From Oscheius tipulae (lineage: Eukaryota > Nematoda > Chromadorea > Rhabditida > Rhabditidae): DNA of 64,000 nucleotides. The position numbers and the translations under genes are program-made. The DNA lies in assembly GCA_037178975.1 (NCBI GenBank), contig JASJZH010000005.1, positions 2,232,001-2,296,000 of the forward strand, read 5' to 3'. Positions 23,459 through 34,069 of the stretch are shown piece after piece. The notes under the pieces are model-generated. The model worked only from the letters and a program-made list of their open reading frames with translations. It made no database searches and was not told the DNA's origin. How positions within the stretch are numbered: the stretch's first letter is position 1; each line of letters begins with the position of its first letter.

Positions 23459-25236
23459 CTACTTTTCATGCAGGAAGTAGGGGCACAGCTCGTAGCTCTT
23501 GACAGTCCTATCCTTCCAGTCCATCGGCTGCTGCCAGAGCTCTTCCTTCAGCTCCCAGCGAGTCTCCAGAATCAGCTCCTTGCCGACGAGCTTGACAGAT
23601 TCTTCGCGATAGATCGGCTTCGGATGACCGCCCGACTCTTCAGGCTTCCACATAGCTTGACGAAGGGCGTCAGTCTGTCCCTGACTGCGGCTTTGTGCCT
23701 CGAAGGATAAGACCGTGACTCCCGTTCGGGCAAAGCTGTTCGGAAGACGACGACTGTAGTAGAGATCTTCGGCAAAAAGACGCCCAGAATCGGGGCCGAA
23801 GGAGACGGGGGCGATCGAGTTAGCCGGGCTGACAGTGTGGTGGACTGACTCTCTTCCGGCAAGGGACAGCTTGGAGAGACGACGGTAGAAGAGGACACGG
23901 TCACTGTACTGAAGAGACCAGAGGCAGTCGTCAACTTCTTGTTGGTTCGAGAAGAAGTGGTGATTAAGAAGGAACTTGTTCTGGAAAGAAGGAAATCGAA
24001 AACTGTCTGTCTCTGACTGTCTCTTACTAACCTTCTTCATCTGCAAGGTGTGGCGCTGCATATGGACACCGCTTTGAAACTCCATGGGACAGACAATGAT
24101 CTGCTCATCGACAACGAGAAGCCTCTCTCCGTTCTTCTCCTCCAAGGTCAGAGTGCAGTTCGACTTGGCCTTCAGCTTCGAGTCGATGACGATCTTCGTG
24201 ACGCCGTTGTCTGCATAGTTCGTCGGCTCCAGTTCTTCTATCTTTTCGTAAAAGTCGGTAGAGAGGTCGCCCACATCAACCGAGCGATCGTTCTCACTGT
24301 CCTGCAACTCCTCGAGGATATTGTTCAGCTCGGTCAGATGGCCCAAGAGTCCAGTAGAGGAGATGGAAGAAGAGGAAGAGGTGCTCGAGCCAGTCACGGA
24401 CATCGGGGAGAAGGTGCTGCTCGAAGTGACGGGGTTATGCGACTTGGTCTTGGAAATCGACAGGAAACTCTTCTCGTTCTCCTCGTTCAGAGCCTGCACC
24501 GTATGGTTGATATCCTCCAGAAGATCCATCAGACGCTCTGGACTACCAGTACTGTAGCTGCCAGTGATAGCCGAACGAGACGAGGAAGTGGAAGAGGAGC
24601 GACTTCTGGATCTACTTCTCGAACGGTCGGAAGGGCTATCGGACTTCTGACTGCGACGTGCCGAGTCCGGACTGGCTGAGCGAGAAAACGAGGCAGTCCT
24701 GGAGTCGGAGTTTGGAGAAGACGGCGCGAATGAGACGGAACGAGACCTTCTGCTCGACTTGGACTTTGGGCGAGGAGCGGCCGTACGACGAGTAGGACGA
24801 CGACGGTGAATGGCCTTGGAGCGACTGAAAACAGCAGAATTAGAAAGGCAGACAAAGAGACAGTAACAGGAACTATGGTAGGGTCTACTGAAACAGAGAC
24901 AGAGAGACAGAGACTACGGTACAGTCTACTGGAACAGAGACTGGGATAAGAAAAAGGAGACACCCCATGAAAAAGTAGGACCTACCTTTTGCTTCTGTAG
25001 CTTCTGACGATCTTCTTCTTCTTTCCAATGACCTTCTTCTTCATGGTCTTCGGTCCATGTCTTCTGCTTGCCAGGCTGTGACTACGGGCTTTACGACTGC
25101 GGGGACGAACAGCGGTCGACTTGACAGGCGGTACCGAACGACGAAGCTGACGAGAGACTGGCTGAGGGTTCTCCGGCAAATCGCACTCTCCATCGCAGTC
25201 CGAGCGCAGATGGTAGCTTCTGCTGCGGGTAGACAT
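23459..25236 (-). CDS. Arginine/serine-rich protein, unknown function
   Basis: Three exons: 24986-25236, 24032-24824 and 23459-23980, in phase. The N-terminal half is basic and RS-rich (SRRSRSVSFAPSSPNSDS; SPSDRSRSRSRSRSSSTSSS) with lysine patches (KKKVIGKKKKIVR), suggesting a nuclear protein. The middle has a predicted helical segment (ERLMDLLEDINHTVQALNEE) and a serine-rich linker; the C-terminal third looks folded (TLTLEEKNGERLLVVDEQII; VDDCLWSLQYSDRVLFYRRL; ELILETRWELKEELWQQPMD). The C-terminal part might be the conserved domain, but I do not recognise it. Start chosen as the first Met, MSTRSRSYHLRSD. RS content alone does not prove a splicing role. Confidence 0.7.
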
Positions 25237-25435
25237 CTCCAGGTGACCTTCTGCTTGTTGTAATCCTGACGATAATGGGCTCTCTGAGAGCTTTTGTTTG
25301 TTTTGGATTTAGAGTTTTTAAATAGGAAGTTTCGAGGGTTATCTCCAATTTCAGAAGTCCAAAGTGGGAAAGTTTCCAAAACTTTTTGTTGCCTAATTAG
25401 GAGCCTGCCTAATTAGACTCCGAAAAAATAGAAGC
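25237..25435. other. Short intergenic spacer
   Basis: Promoter-side spacer of the RS-rich gene; no element recognised apart from GCCTAATTAG repeated twice around 25392-25418. Confidence 0.35.
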
Positions 25436-25439
25436 ATCG

Positions 25440-25655
25440 AGAAGAGGTACCAGGACGACATCGAGACGCTCAACTGCAAGCACAGCTTCTGCGGACTATG
25501 CCTCTCCGTGCTGTGTCCAGCGGAGCGATGCGAGGCCGGTCAAGTTCGAGCGGATCCTGTCGAAGATGCTGGGGAAAAAGCGGATGAAGGAATGCAGCTT
25601 GCCCGAAAACTTCGTCGTCGTCATCGACTTGGAGGGACAGCTGGCCAAGAAGTAA
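25440..25655 (+). pseudogene. RING-finger gene fragment
   Basis: One frame gives YQDDIETLNCKHSFCGLCLS, a C-x-H-x2-C-x2-C core typical of RING fingers. After VLCPAERCEAG the sensible frame shifts (KFERILSKMLGKKRM, then LPENFVVVIDLEGQLAKK and TAA at 25652). The first RING cysteines are not seen and there is no start codon, so it is an isolated, frameshifted fragment or exons of an undetected gene. Confidence 0.45.
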
Positions 25656-25827
25656 GCGGCCAAACGTGAGTAATGAAACAGGTTTACATGTTCCTTGCCT
25701 TTTGTGGCATCTCTTTCAGCATAGTTATGTTAACTTGTCCATTGTTACTCTTGCTCCATCCCTCTTCCCTTGTCCACCTGTCCAGAGAGACAGAAAGACG
25801 AAGAGACGTAAAGAGTCTAACAGTTCA

Positions 25828-28244
25828 TTACTCTAACAACGGTTTTTTCTGGTCTATGATATCCATCCAAAGCTCTGCCTTCCCTCTAGATTTCCTCACT
25901 GCCACGTAAAGTCCAATGAGAATAAGACCAATGAGTACAAAGAAGTATGCCCAGTTATTCGCAGAGGCTGCCGTCCCCTGGAATTTGAATCAGTTTAGAT
26001 GGGCTACAGTAAACCTGAGAAAAGATCAAGCCTCTAGTCTCCCTGTCAAATCGACTCCTAGACAGATACTCATCGTAGATGGTCATGTTTTTGAACCAGT
26101 AGTCTATCACCTTTCTGAAAACCATATTTTTGGACCTTGGAAGTTTCTGACTGTTCATAGCCAACAGCGTTTTTGGGACTCAAGCCTGTCTTCGTGTCGC
26201 AATTAATTGCAAAATAGTTATTTGCTTCTGGACGATACCTTTGCCATTCTAAACAAACTGTAAAAGAATTGAGAGATAGATACCAGAGTCCGGGACTCCT
26301 GTCTTGATATAACTGATCACATATTTTCTGTACAAGTGGCCTAGAATCTTCTCGTTTTCATCGGCATCGAAGGGATGGATTCCGAGGAGGTAGTACATGT
26401 CGTCAGTGTGCATAGCATGTTTGGGATACCGGTAAGAGTACAGGTAAACCTAAAACTCAGTCTCTTTGCCCCTCTGTCTCTCTATCTGTCTGTCTCTCTG
26501 TCTCTCTATCTCTCCATTTCTCTGTCTCTCTGTCCTCACATCAGAACCGGCTTTGGTCAACTGCTGGGCTATCCTATAGACTCCAGTGAAGAGAGTCTGA
26601 CTCATAGATGTCTCTCGAAGCGGATAGATCAGTCGACTGTCATTGGTGTCAGCATAATAATCTGAACTGTACTCTCTACCTGTTCCTAACTCTGTCACTC
26701 ACTGAACTTTCCCGCTGTCATGTCCTCATTGAATCTTTTGGCTACTGCATTGGGATGTTTCATTCCGAGAAAGTCAGCTGTAGTCACACTGTTGTCTTCT
26801 ATCTGATGTTGCATGTCATTGACGAGGGAACCGAGCATCATTGAGATTTTCTGAATAGAAATACTCCGGAATTCGTCAAACAAACCGGCGGATGCTCCAC
26901 AAAATCATATAGATCCCTGCTAGGGAACAGCGGGGCCCTGATCATCCATCCAAAGATGGTAAATCCCTCTTCTTCAATCTGTCTCTGTACTCCTAGCAGT
27001 TCAAAAGCGTCCTTCTCTCTCAGGCAGCTGACTACTTCCTGCACAAAGTTGTCACTTGGATTCTGACCGATCTCGTAGGGAAGACACTGAATATGGGATA
27101 GGAAATATGGGTATCCCCTACTCCAGCTTTCGAGGCAAACTCCCAAGTTTTGATCCTACGCTGGGCTTCATCCTGGGCCGCAGTAACTTGCTGGGCAGAC
27201 AGAGAGATAGCACGATGGAAGAGTCTGAAAACTGTTCTTTTCTCTCTGTCTTTCTGTCTCTGTCTCTCTGTCTCTCTGCCCTTCTGTACCTATGTTTTCC
27301 GTGTCTCTGTCTCTTCCTACTTACTTCCTTTTTGGATCAATAGCTTTTGACAGAGAGAAAGCGTTGACAGCCGAGCCACCTCCAGAATGGCCCATCAATG
27401 TAACCTGGTCTCTGTTTCCTCCAAAGGAGTCAATGTATTGCTGAACCCAGTGAAGGGATTCGATGATATCTGAGAGAATTACCACAAAAAAGTACGAACA
27501 TAATACCATAAGCCGCCAGATTTCCTGGAACAACATTATCGTTGGCGAATGTCAAAGAAGCGAAAAAGCCCAGACGGAATTCTACTGTGACCAGGACCAC
27601 ATCTGAACTGTTCTTTGAGGCAGAGCTTTTTCGGAACTCTACCTTTAGATCCAAAGTTATTGATCAAACTCTCGTCTGGGAAGGTGACAGACGAGTCAAA
27701 ATTGAACATTCCTCCGTGGATGTAGACCACAACTGGACAGTTTCCAGTTTCCTGGAAAGAACAGTCTCTGTCTCGATTTTTTTTGTCTCACTGTCTCCCT
27801 GCCTCTTTGTCTCTCTATCTTGCCTCCAACTTACCAGGCACCGGTTAGATACAAAAATGGCATTGAAGAGACAATCCTCCCCCACCACTTCCGGGTTACT
27901 CTTCGACGAAGTCGAATTACTCATGCAGGCTGGTCCATATTCTAAAACTTTACTGAACAATTCTATAAACTTCCTAACCAGTAGCATCCCAGACCCCCTC
28001 CCACTTCCTTACCCTCTCCGGGAGGGCAAAACGTAGTCGACCGACTGGTGGCTGAGCATAGGGAATCTTCTGGAGATGGTTCAATGACCACAGAACTGCT
28101 CCCTTATCTTCCTACCTTGAACGCATGGACGAGACCTCTATCCTTGGAATGGAACTCTCGACTCTTGATCAGGCCGAGAGGTGTGTGGATTATTGTTGTT
28201 TTGACAAAGTCAAAGGCTCCCAAGAGCAGAAATATTCGAAGCAT
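25828..28244 (-). CDS. Carboxylesterase, type B, membrane-anchored
   Basis: Many small exons on the minus strand between ATG 28244 and TAA 25828. The N-terminal signal peptide is [16 protein letters not shown]. Signatures in order: [13 protein letters not shown] (about 28050), [11 protein letters not shown], oxyanion loop VYIHGGMF (about 27720), VEFRLGFFA, nucleophile elbow GHSGGGSAV (about 27380), and the His motif [10 protein letters not shown] (about 26400). The C terminus differs from the esterase at 9.9 kb: it carries a hydrophobic helix ([20 protein letters not shown]) and a short basic tail ending KKPLLE, so the catalytic domain would face outside or the lumen. At least three introns are filled with CTGTCTCT repeats (26455-26535, 27236-27312, 27770-27820). 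Intron positions were read by eye; small exons may be misplaced. A decayed copy of its first exon sits just upstream (28405-28540). Confidence 0.82.
26455..26535. repeat. CTGTCTCT low-complexity tract in esterase intron
   Basis: Near-continuous CTGTCTCTCTATCTGTCTGT-type repeat on the + strand, intronic with respect to the minus-strand esterase. Confidence 0.85.
27236..27312. repeat. CTGTCTCT low-complexity tract in esterase intron
   Basis: Second tract of the same type in the same gene (TTTCTCTCTGTCTTTCTGTC and onward). Confidence 0.85.
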
Positions 28245-28404
28245 TTTTTTTTTACAGAGAAACTGGAACGCGAAAGTTTTAGAAAAAGCTGCCTTACTGT
28301 TAGAATACAGGTAGTGAAAGAATGAGAGTAAGGATTAATCTTTCAATGTTACAAGATCTACATACGGAGGATCTTTACACAGAAGCTTTATTCGAGAGAG
28401 TGCC

Positions 28405-28540
28405 TAAGAGAAATGTGGATTATTGATGTTTTGATCGAGCGAAACGCAGCATTGAGCAGAAAATTTAGAAGCAGCATATTTTCTGTTGAACCTGAAACGT
28501 GAAACTTTTGGAAAAGTTGTATTTGAAAAAATCTGTAGAG
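28405..28540 (-). pseudogene. Decayed copy of the esterase first exon
   Basis: On the minus strand from ATG 28477 it reads MLLLNFLLNAAFRSIKTSII, matching [19 protein letters not shown] of the gene at 28244 in spacing, and ends at a stop shortly after. The DNA shared with 28165-28290 includes TGTGGATTATTG(T/A)TGTTTTGA and GAGCAGAAA. No later exons follow, so only the 5' end was duplicated. Confidence 0.65.
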
Positions 28541-29653
28541 AAAGGTTCACGATACTGTTTCTAAAACAAGTTGAACAAGCCAGACTTAGTAAAACGCTTT
28601 CTCTGAAAAGCCTGATTGTAACTTTTTTGTGTTTCAAAGATTATCTAGACGGAAGGTAATTTGAGCAGACGATTTTCCGAGTTTTTGTTATTCTGCGAAC
28701 ACACGTTGAAACATAACCAACATTGAGAGTAAATTAATTTTTTGTTGACAAGCTTGAGAAGAAACAAGTATATTCAGTGATGTGCTCTATATGTCATAGC
28801 TGAAATATTAATTTAGAACCGTTAGTGAGAAAAGTTGTCTCCATTTGTTAGGTGAAAATGTTCAAAAAGTTTCGAAGTCGACTTGAAGCATAATTTTATT
28901 CCAACCTTGTGCTGGACCGTTGCCATCAGGTAAAGTAGAATAAAACTTTCGAAGAACAAGAAAAACTAGCCATTTTGACCAGTCGTCAGTGTTAGTTGCC
29001 ATCGCTTATCAGTTTTCAACACACTACACAAGCTGATAGAGAAAGATCAAACAGCTGGCAACATTCTGTCAAAGGGGCGTCGAAATCTTGTCAATCTAGA
29101 TTTCTTACTTTTCAAATGATATGACTAGGAATAGGCGGTTGTTTAGGGAGATTCTGATGATCTTAAACGGTAGAATCATACACTTTCGGGCCGGCTGCTT
29201 TCGCGTGTTTGAGTCGAAATTAGCGAAAAAAAGGTAAAATTATATTTACACGTCACATCGAAAATGTCCTGGACGCACTTTTCAAATTGTTGCCAACTAA
29301 TTGAGCTGGACGTAGCCAAACGGCGGAGCCGGCTGGTTTATAGCTATGAGGTAGACTAGGACAAGCCAAAAAAAAAGATTTCGTGACAAGAGCAACAACT
29401 TCTGCGACGATGCGACCCTTTTTCTCTTCTCGTCTGAAGATCGCCGACAAGAAGACTCCGGTACGTCGTTTGCTGGAGGAGGAAAAAGAGGCATTCCCTG
29501 TTATTTGTTTAGGTTTTGTATTGTTCTAATTTTAGTTTCGCGTCGAATCACTACCATATTTCGCGCGCCCGTTTTCCGCGCTCAAATTTTATTTTCCTTT
29601 TTGAGTAGATTTTTAGAGTTCTAGTGTGTTGTGATTAGATTACAGCTTTTTTT
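28541..29653. other. Intergenic region before the large palindrome
   Basis: About 1.1 kb with no convincing gene. A short possible exon MRPFFSSRLKIADKKTP starts at ATG 29409 and ends at a GTACGTCG donor, but I could not connect it to a downstream exon. A dispersed-repeat block (TTGTTGCCAACTAATT) lies at about 29288. Confidence 0.45.
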
Positions 29654-31468
29654 ATAAATTTGTTTTGTCTTAAAGCTAGCTAACATCAATGTTACAGACG
29701 CCTTCGGAAAGCGTACATAAATTTGTGGAAAACTGGGAGTCTTCACAAGCTCAATCCGGGTAATGTAGTTGTTGTGTCAACCCAACCTCTTCCATTTCCG
29801 TGTTCGGTCTATAGGAATGGAGGAGGCGAATTGAAAAAGAGACAGCGACAGACTTTTTTTAATTTTCTGCCGCCTTCCTGATCTCCTACATCCTTTTCGG
29901 TTTCACTTTTGGCCTACCAGTCATCTATGCCGAGCTCATCATCGACCAGTACATTTGGTCAACACCGGGTCGGAGTTTTTACCGTCTATCTTTAGCCTTT
30001 GGAGATGAGTTTATTTTATCTTTAGCGTTGAGGTACCTGCGCCCTGTTGTCCCTCTAAAATGCCATTTTTCGGGATTGAAAATGAAGAAGAATGTATTCA
30101 CATTGACTTTCTTCGCGTTCCAATAGATCAGATGACAAGATAAACCGCTTTCTACTTCCTTATTGAACTCTTGGAGGGCCTGAAGTGAGGGAAAGTCTGG
30201 GAAAATCGATGGAAATTGTAATACCTTCTATTTGCCTAGCAAAATCGTCATGTTTCATTTTTCTCCGCTTTGGCAGCGTGTAGCGATGCTGCAGAAATCA
30301 CAAATGAGTTTGTTTTGACTGTCAGCTTCTTGGGGCATTGATTACAGGTCAAACTTTATCTTTGTCAAAGGTGCACTTAATCCGGTTTTATCTTGACGGA
30401 TCATATGAATACTTTATTTTGAATTGTTCCAATCCATCCACCCAGAAGGTCTTTTATTCGTCTGGACACGTTTTCCACCGATTTGTTGCGACTGGTTATG
30501 AAGTCGTAGTGGTGATTATCTCTTTCGTCGACAATTATTATTCGTCTGGACACGTTTTCCACCGATTTGTTGCGACTGGTTATCCGATTGTCGACGAAAG
30601 AGATAATCACCACTACGACTTCATAACCAGTCGCAACAAATCGGTGGAAAACGTGTCCAGACGAATAAAAGACCTTCTGGGTGGATGGATTGGAACAATT
30701 CAAAATAAAGTATTCATATGATCCGTCAAGATAAAACCGGATTAAGTGCACCTTTGACAAAGATAAAGTTTGACCTGTAATCAATGCCCCAAGAAGCTGA
30801 CAGTCAAAACAAACTCATTTGTGATTTCTGCAGCATCGCTACACGCTGCCAAAGCGGAGAAAAATGAAACATGACGATTTTGCTAGGCAAATAGAAGGTA
30901 TTACAATTTCCATCGATTTTCCCAGACTTTCCCTCACTTCAGGCCCTCCAAGAGTTCAATAAGGAAGTAGAAAGCGGTTTATCTTGTCATCTGATCTATT
31001 GGAACGCGAAGAAAGTCAATGTGAATACATTCTTCTTCATTTTCAATCCCGAAAAATGGCATTTTAGAGGGACAACAGGGCGCAGGTACCTCAACGCTAA
31101 AGATAAAATAAACTCATCTCCAAAGGCTAAAGATAGACGGTAAAAACTCCGACCCGGTGTTGACCAAGTGTACTGGTCGATGATGAGCTCGGCATAGATG
31201 ACTGGTAGGCCAAAAGTGAAACCGAAAAGGATGTAGGAGATCAGGAAGGCGGCAGAAAATTAAAAAAAGTCTGTCGCTGTCTCTTTTTCAATTCGCCTCC
31301 TCCATTCCTATAGACCGAACACGGAAATGGAAGAGGTTGGGTTGACACAACAACTACATTACCCGGATTGAGCTTGTGAAGACTCCCAGTTTTCCACAAA
31401 TTTATGTACGCTTTCCGAAGGCGTCTGTAACATTGATGTTAGCTAGCTTTAAGACAAAACAAATTTAT
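29654..31468. repeat. Large palindrome, two 882-bp arms around a 51-bp spacer
   Basis: The left arm 29654-30535 and right arm 30587-31468 are reverse complements of equal length; every segment I compared was identical. The spacer 30536-30586 carries a third copy of an arm segment (about 30470-30500 region, TTCGTCTGGACACGTTTTCC and following). The arm encodes, from the outside inward, the tail of a serpentine receptor (TPSESVHKFVENW, homologous to the C terminus of the gene at 32269), a piece of an SLC6-type transporter, and unidentified sequence. Confidence 0.95.
29790..29985 (+). pseudogene. SLC6-type sodium symporter fragment (left arm; mirrored at about 31137-31332)
   Basis: The left arm reads FPCSVYRNGGG, then after about 45 bases AFLISYILFGFTFGLPVIY and AELIIDQYIWSTPG. 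This matches the conserved TM1-TM2 region of neurotransmitter:sodium symporters (FPY..YKNGGGAFLIPY ... G.P..Y.E...GQ). No start, no remaining helices and stop codons on either side: a fragment. The mirror copy is on the minus strand of the right arm. Confidence 0.6.
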
Positions 31469-31773
31469 TAAACATGAGATACACAAGCGCACTGGAGACC
31501 AATGTAAATCATCTGTACCGATCCTTACCAAGACTAGTGAGAAGTGAATCACGAGGAAAAAATCAGTCAATGAAACAGTACACAAAATCGTACCGGTGGT
31601 TCCAGACATCCTAGTTGTAGTCTACAAACTCATAAGTGTATTGCTACAAGGAAATAGTATGTGAGGAAAATTAATGCTTACCACGAACACAGGCATAGAA
31701 CAAGAGGAACAATTAAGGAAACTACACGAAAGATACAAAAGAAGACGCGTGTGTCTCTATCGTGAGCCATTTC
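31440..31773 (-). pseudogene. Internally deleted serpentine receptor
   Basis: From ATG 31773 it reads MAHDRDTRVFFCIFRVVSLI, paralogous to MSTHDRDTRVFFWVLRFIGLI at 33571. A second piece (FFLVIHFSLVLV) matches FFVIHFPLALV, and then a third (LVSSALVYLMFNKFVL) jumps directly to the last exon of the paralogue (LVSSALVYLIFNEFV). All middle helices are missing. Its 3' end runs into the right palindrome arm. Confidence 0.75.
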
Positions 31774-32268
31774 TATTTGAACACTACAGAAGAAGCTAAA
31801 TACAGCTGATGTTTACCGCATATTTTTATATATACCACCTGTGCCGATCCTTCTATCTCCAACAAAACTTTCTGTGTGCGTGCGCGGGTTTGATTGAATG
31901 AGCTATGCCGTCCAGATCATTTGCAGCTAACAAGGTTTACGGGAGCATATTTTGTCCGAACTTAGAAAGTACTCGATTTCTTGAACACAAGTTAACTGAT
32001 CATCTGTTGTGGGTGGTAAACCTAATTTTCGAGGCAAACTGGATGTTTTAGAATAACAGAATGTACTACAATGGAAGTACACACAGAAGTAATGACTGTA
32101 ATCTGTGATACTATTTGTACAGATAATTTTGTTTGCAATATATGTCACGCACTTTGGGCTATCATACAACCGAAACACAATGTAAAGATCTGAGGCATCG
32201 AAAGAAACTATGTTGATGCATCAGTGGAGTTCACAGACCCAGCAACAGCACTATCAATGTTGAGCTTT
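31774..32268. other. Spacer between receptor pseudogene and intact receptor
   Basis: About 500 bases. A minus-strand open frame (31927-32178) ends KLGLPPTTDDQLTCVQEIEY and onward, but has no family match or clear splice context; I do not call it a gene. TTATATATACC near 31828 could be a TATA element. Confidence 0.35.
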
Positions 32269-33571
32269 CTAAGACTTCCCGTTTTCCATAAGTTGATATA
32301 CGACTTCCGAAGACGTCTTAAATTTCGATGTTACTCTTGTATAACACATAACAAACTCGTTAAAAATGAGGTACACTAGTGCACTCGAGACAAGCGCAAA
32401 CCGGAGTAGAATCTGCTGAATGTAGAAAAGTAGCGAGGGAGCAGCGTCGACCTCGGCTTCAGCCAGAATACGCATGAACTGATTAACAACGGAACAGAAG
32501 ACGGTTCCCATGAATGCTTGAACGGTCAGATTCCATTCTTTACGAATCGTAATTTCTTTTCTCTGAAGCTTAATATTATCGACTTAAGGTTAAAACAACT
32601 TTTTTCAAAAAGAAAATGAGGAGAAAGCAGTAAAGAGCTAGCGAGCACATTGCGGCAGAAAGTAAAATCTGTACTCTGACTTTGTTGATACCTAAATCAG
32701 ACAAGTGAAGGCAATGTGATATATCACCTTGAGCAAGATGCATAAGAAAAACCTGTGTTGGCTCGCTAACTCTAGGTATCCCTAGGCGGCCCACAGACTT
32801 ATCAAGCATGGAAATGCCGTTATCAAGTAGATACTGTATGACGAGAATGAAAAATAGTATACCATAAACAATATTTGAATCGAAAAAGGACCATCTAGAT
32901 AAAGCTATAACGGCGACACGGTTGTAAACCAAGATCAAATTTAAGAATTGGCAGGAATCCCATAGTGCCATAGCCATACGAGTGTCTGAGAACGGAAAAA
33001 GTATAGTTTGTTTCGAAGTTGTTGAAAAAACCAATGTAGAAAATGGGATCGGTAAAGGCTACATAGCACTCACAGCTGCTCAAAACGAACATGACTCTGA
33101 ACGTTTTTTGAACACAGAATTCTTTGTTGAAGCCGAATATCTGGAAAACAACGCTTGAATGGCTACGAAGCTTTTTTTTGTAGATTTGCACGCCGGCTCT
33201 CTTCTGGCACCGCCGCACAGCATCACTGTCGTCTCTCAAAGTAACGTCACTAATTACGCATTCTTTCAAAAAGTGTGCGTATGTTTGTAAACGACAAAAA
33301 GTTAAATGTTTTCTGGTTACCAAGGCTAGAGGAAAATGAATGACAAAGAATGTCCAGTCGATGAAACAGTACGCAAAATCTTTCGAATGCCTCATAAATA
33401 TCTCAGGGTAGTGTACATACGGATTTGTATATTCCTAAAGAAGCAATGAAGGTTTCCACTGTAAAAAAAACTTACGAAAAGAAGTGGAGCACCCAGGACG
33501 GCAGTGATAATCAAACCAATGAATCGAAGAACCCAAAAGAAAACACGTGTATCTCTATCATGCGTAGACAT
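32269..33571 (-). CDS. Serpentine (7TM) chemoreceptor, family not assigned
   Basis: Starts MSTHDRDTRVFFWVLRF at 33571. Exon 1 (33476-33571) joins in phase to an exon beginning near 33444 (EYTNPYVHYPEIF). Later joins: near 33043 to 32997 (GAC ACT CGT, giving DTRMAMALWDSCQFLNLILV) and near 32600 to 32566 (LKK|RKEITIRKEWNLTVQAF). Hydrophobic helices include VLRFIGLIITAVLGAPLLF, YCFIDWTFFVIHFPLAL, FFDSNIVYGILFFILVIQYL, VQILLSAAMCSLALYCFLLI and LLRFALVSSALVYLIF. NRVAVIALSRW looks like the end of helix 3, and the E-x-N-L-x-x-Q block before helix 6 is typical of several nematode Sr classes. It stops after QLMENGKS. Class (for instance Srv/Sru/Srx-like) cannot be settled by eye. No inactivating change is forced, but splice junctions are my inference. 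Confidence 0.65.
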
Positions 33572-33613
33572 TTCTGCAGCCTGCTGCAAGTAAAAGTTGA
33601 TTTCGACTGTCAA

Positions 33614-34060
33614 GACAAGAACTTAGTCTCTGATCACACACACATTCATGCATTATAATTTAATGTAATCAACGGGACTTATCATTGACTTTAATCTTTA
33701 TCTGGTCCATATAGCAAAGACAGTTTGTGGCTTGAACACAAATTACAAGATTTTGAAGGTTATTGCAAATTATAGTCATGCCGTTTTAGTAATTGAGACA
33801 AGCCAAATAATCTCTGTGATAACGATAATACTTGATACGAGCTTTGAGTACCGACTTTGCAAACTTCCATCTTTTTTCGACCATTCATTCGTGTTCGCTG
33901 CTACAAAGCTACTTTGACCCCTCCAAGACACGCGTTCAGCTTGCACAGAGTACATACACCTAGTTCAATCTAATACACGTGCAATAAACGAAATATCCAA
34001 ACTAGGAGAACTGTCGATCCAGTGTCTTCCTAGTAGTAGACGTAGTGGGGAAAATTTAAG
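33614..34060. other. Intergenic region, no gene seen
   Basis: Upstream region of the serpentine receptor; contains its promoter by position, but I see no definite motif. Confidence 0.4.
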
Positions 34061-34069
34061 GGGAAAATT

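Noticed and set aside
24050-24679. 209-codon plus-strand frame
   Set aside because: Antisense shadow of the RS-rich gene exon 2.
29409-29460. Start of an SLC6 gene at MRPFFSSRLKIADKKTP
   Set aside because: The next block in the palindrome arm (TPSESVHKFVENW) matches the serpentine-receptor tail, not an SLC6 N terminus, so the two cannot be joined with confidence.
30338-30784. Overlapping 127-codon frames on both strands with the same first 66 residues
   Set aside because: They are a mirror effect of the palindrome, not two genes; the sequence lacks family resemblance and splice context.
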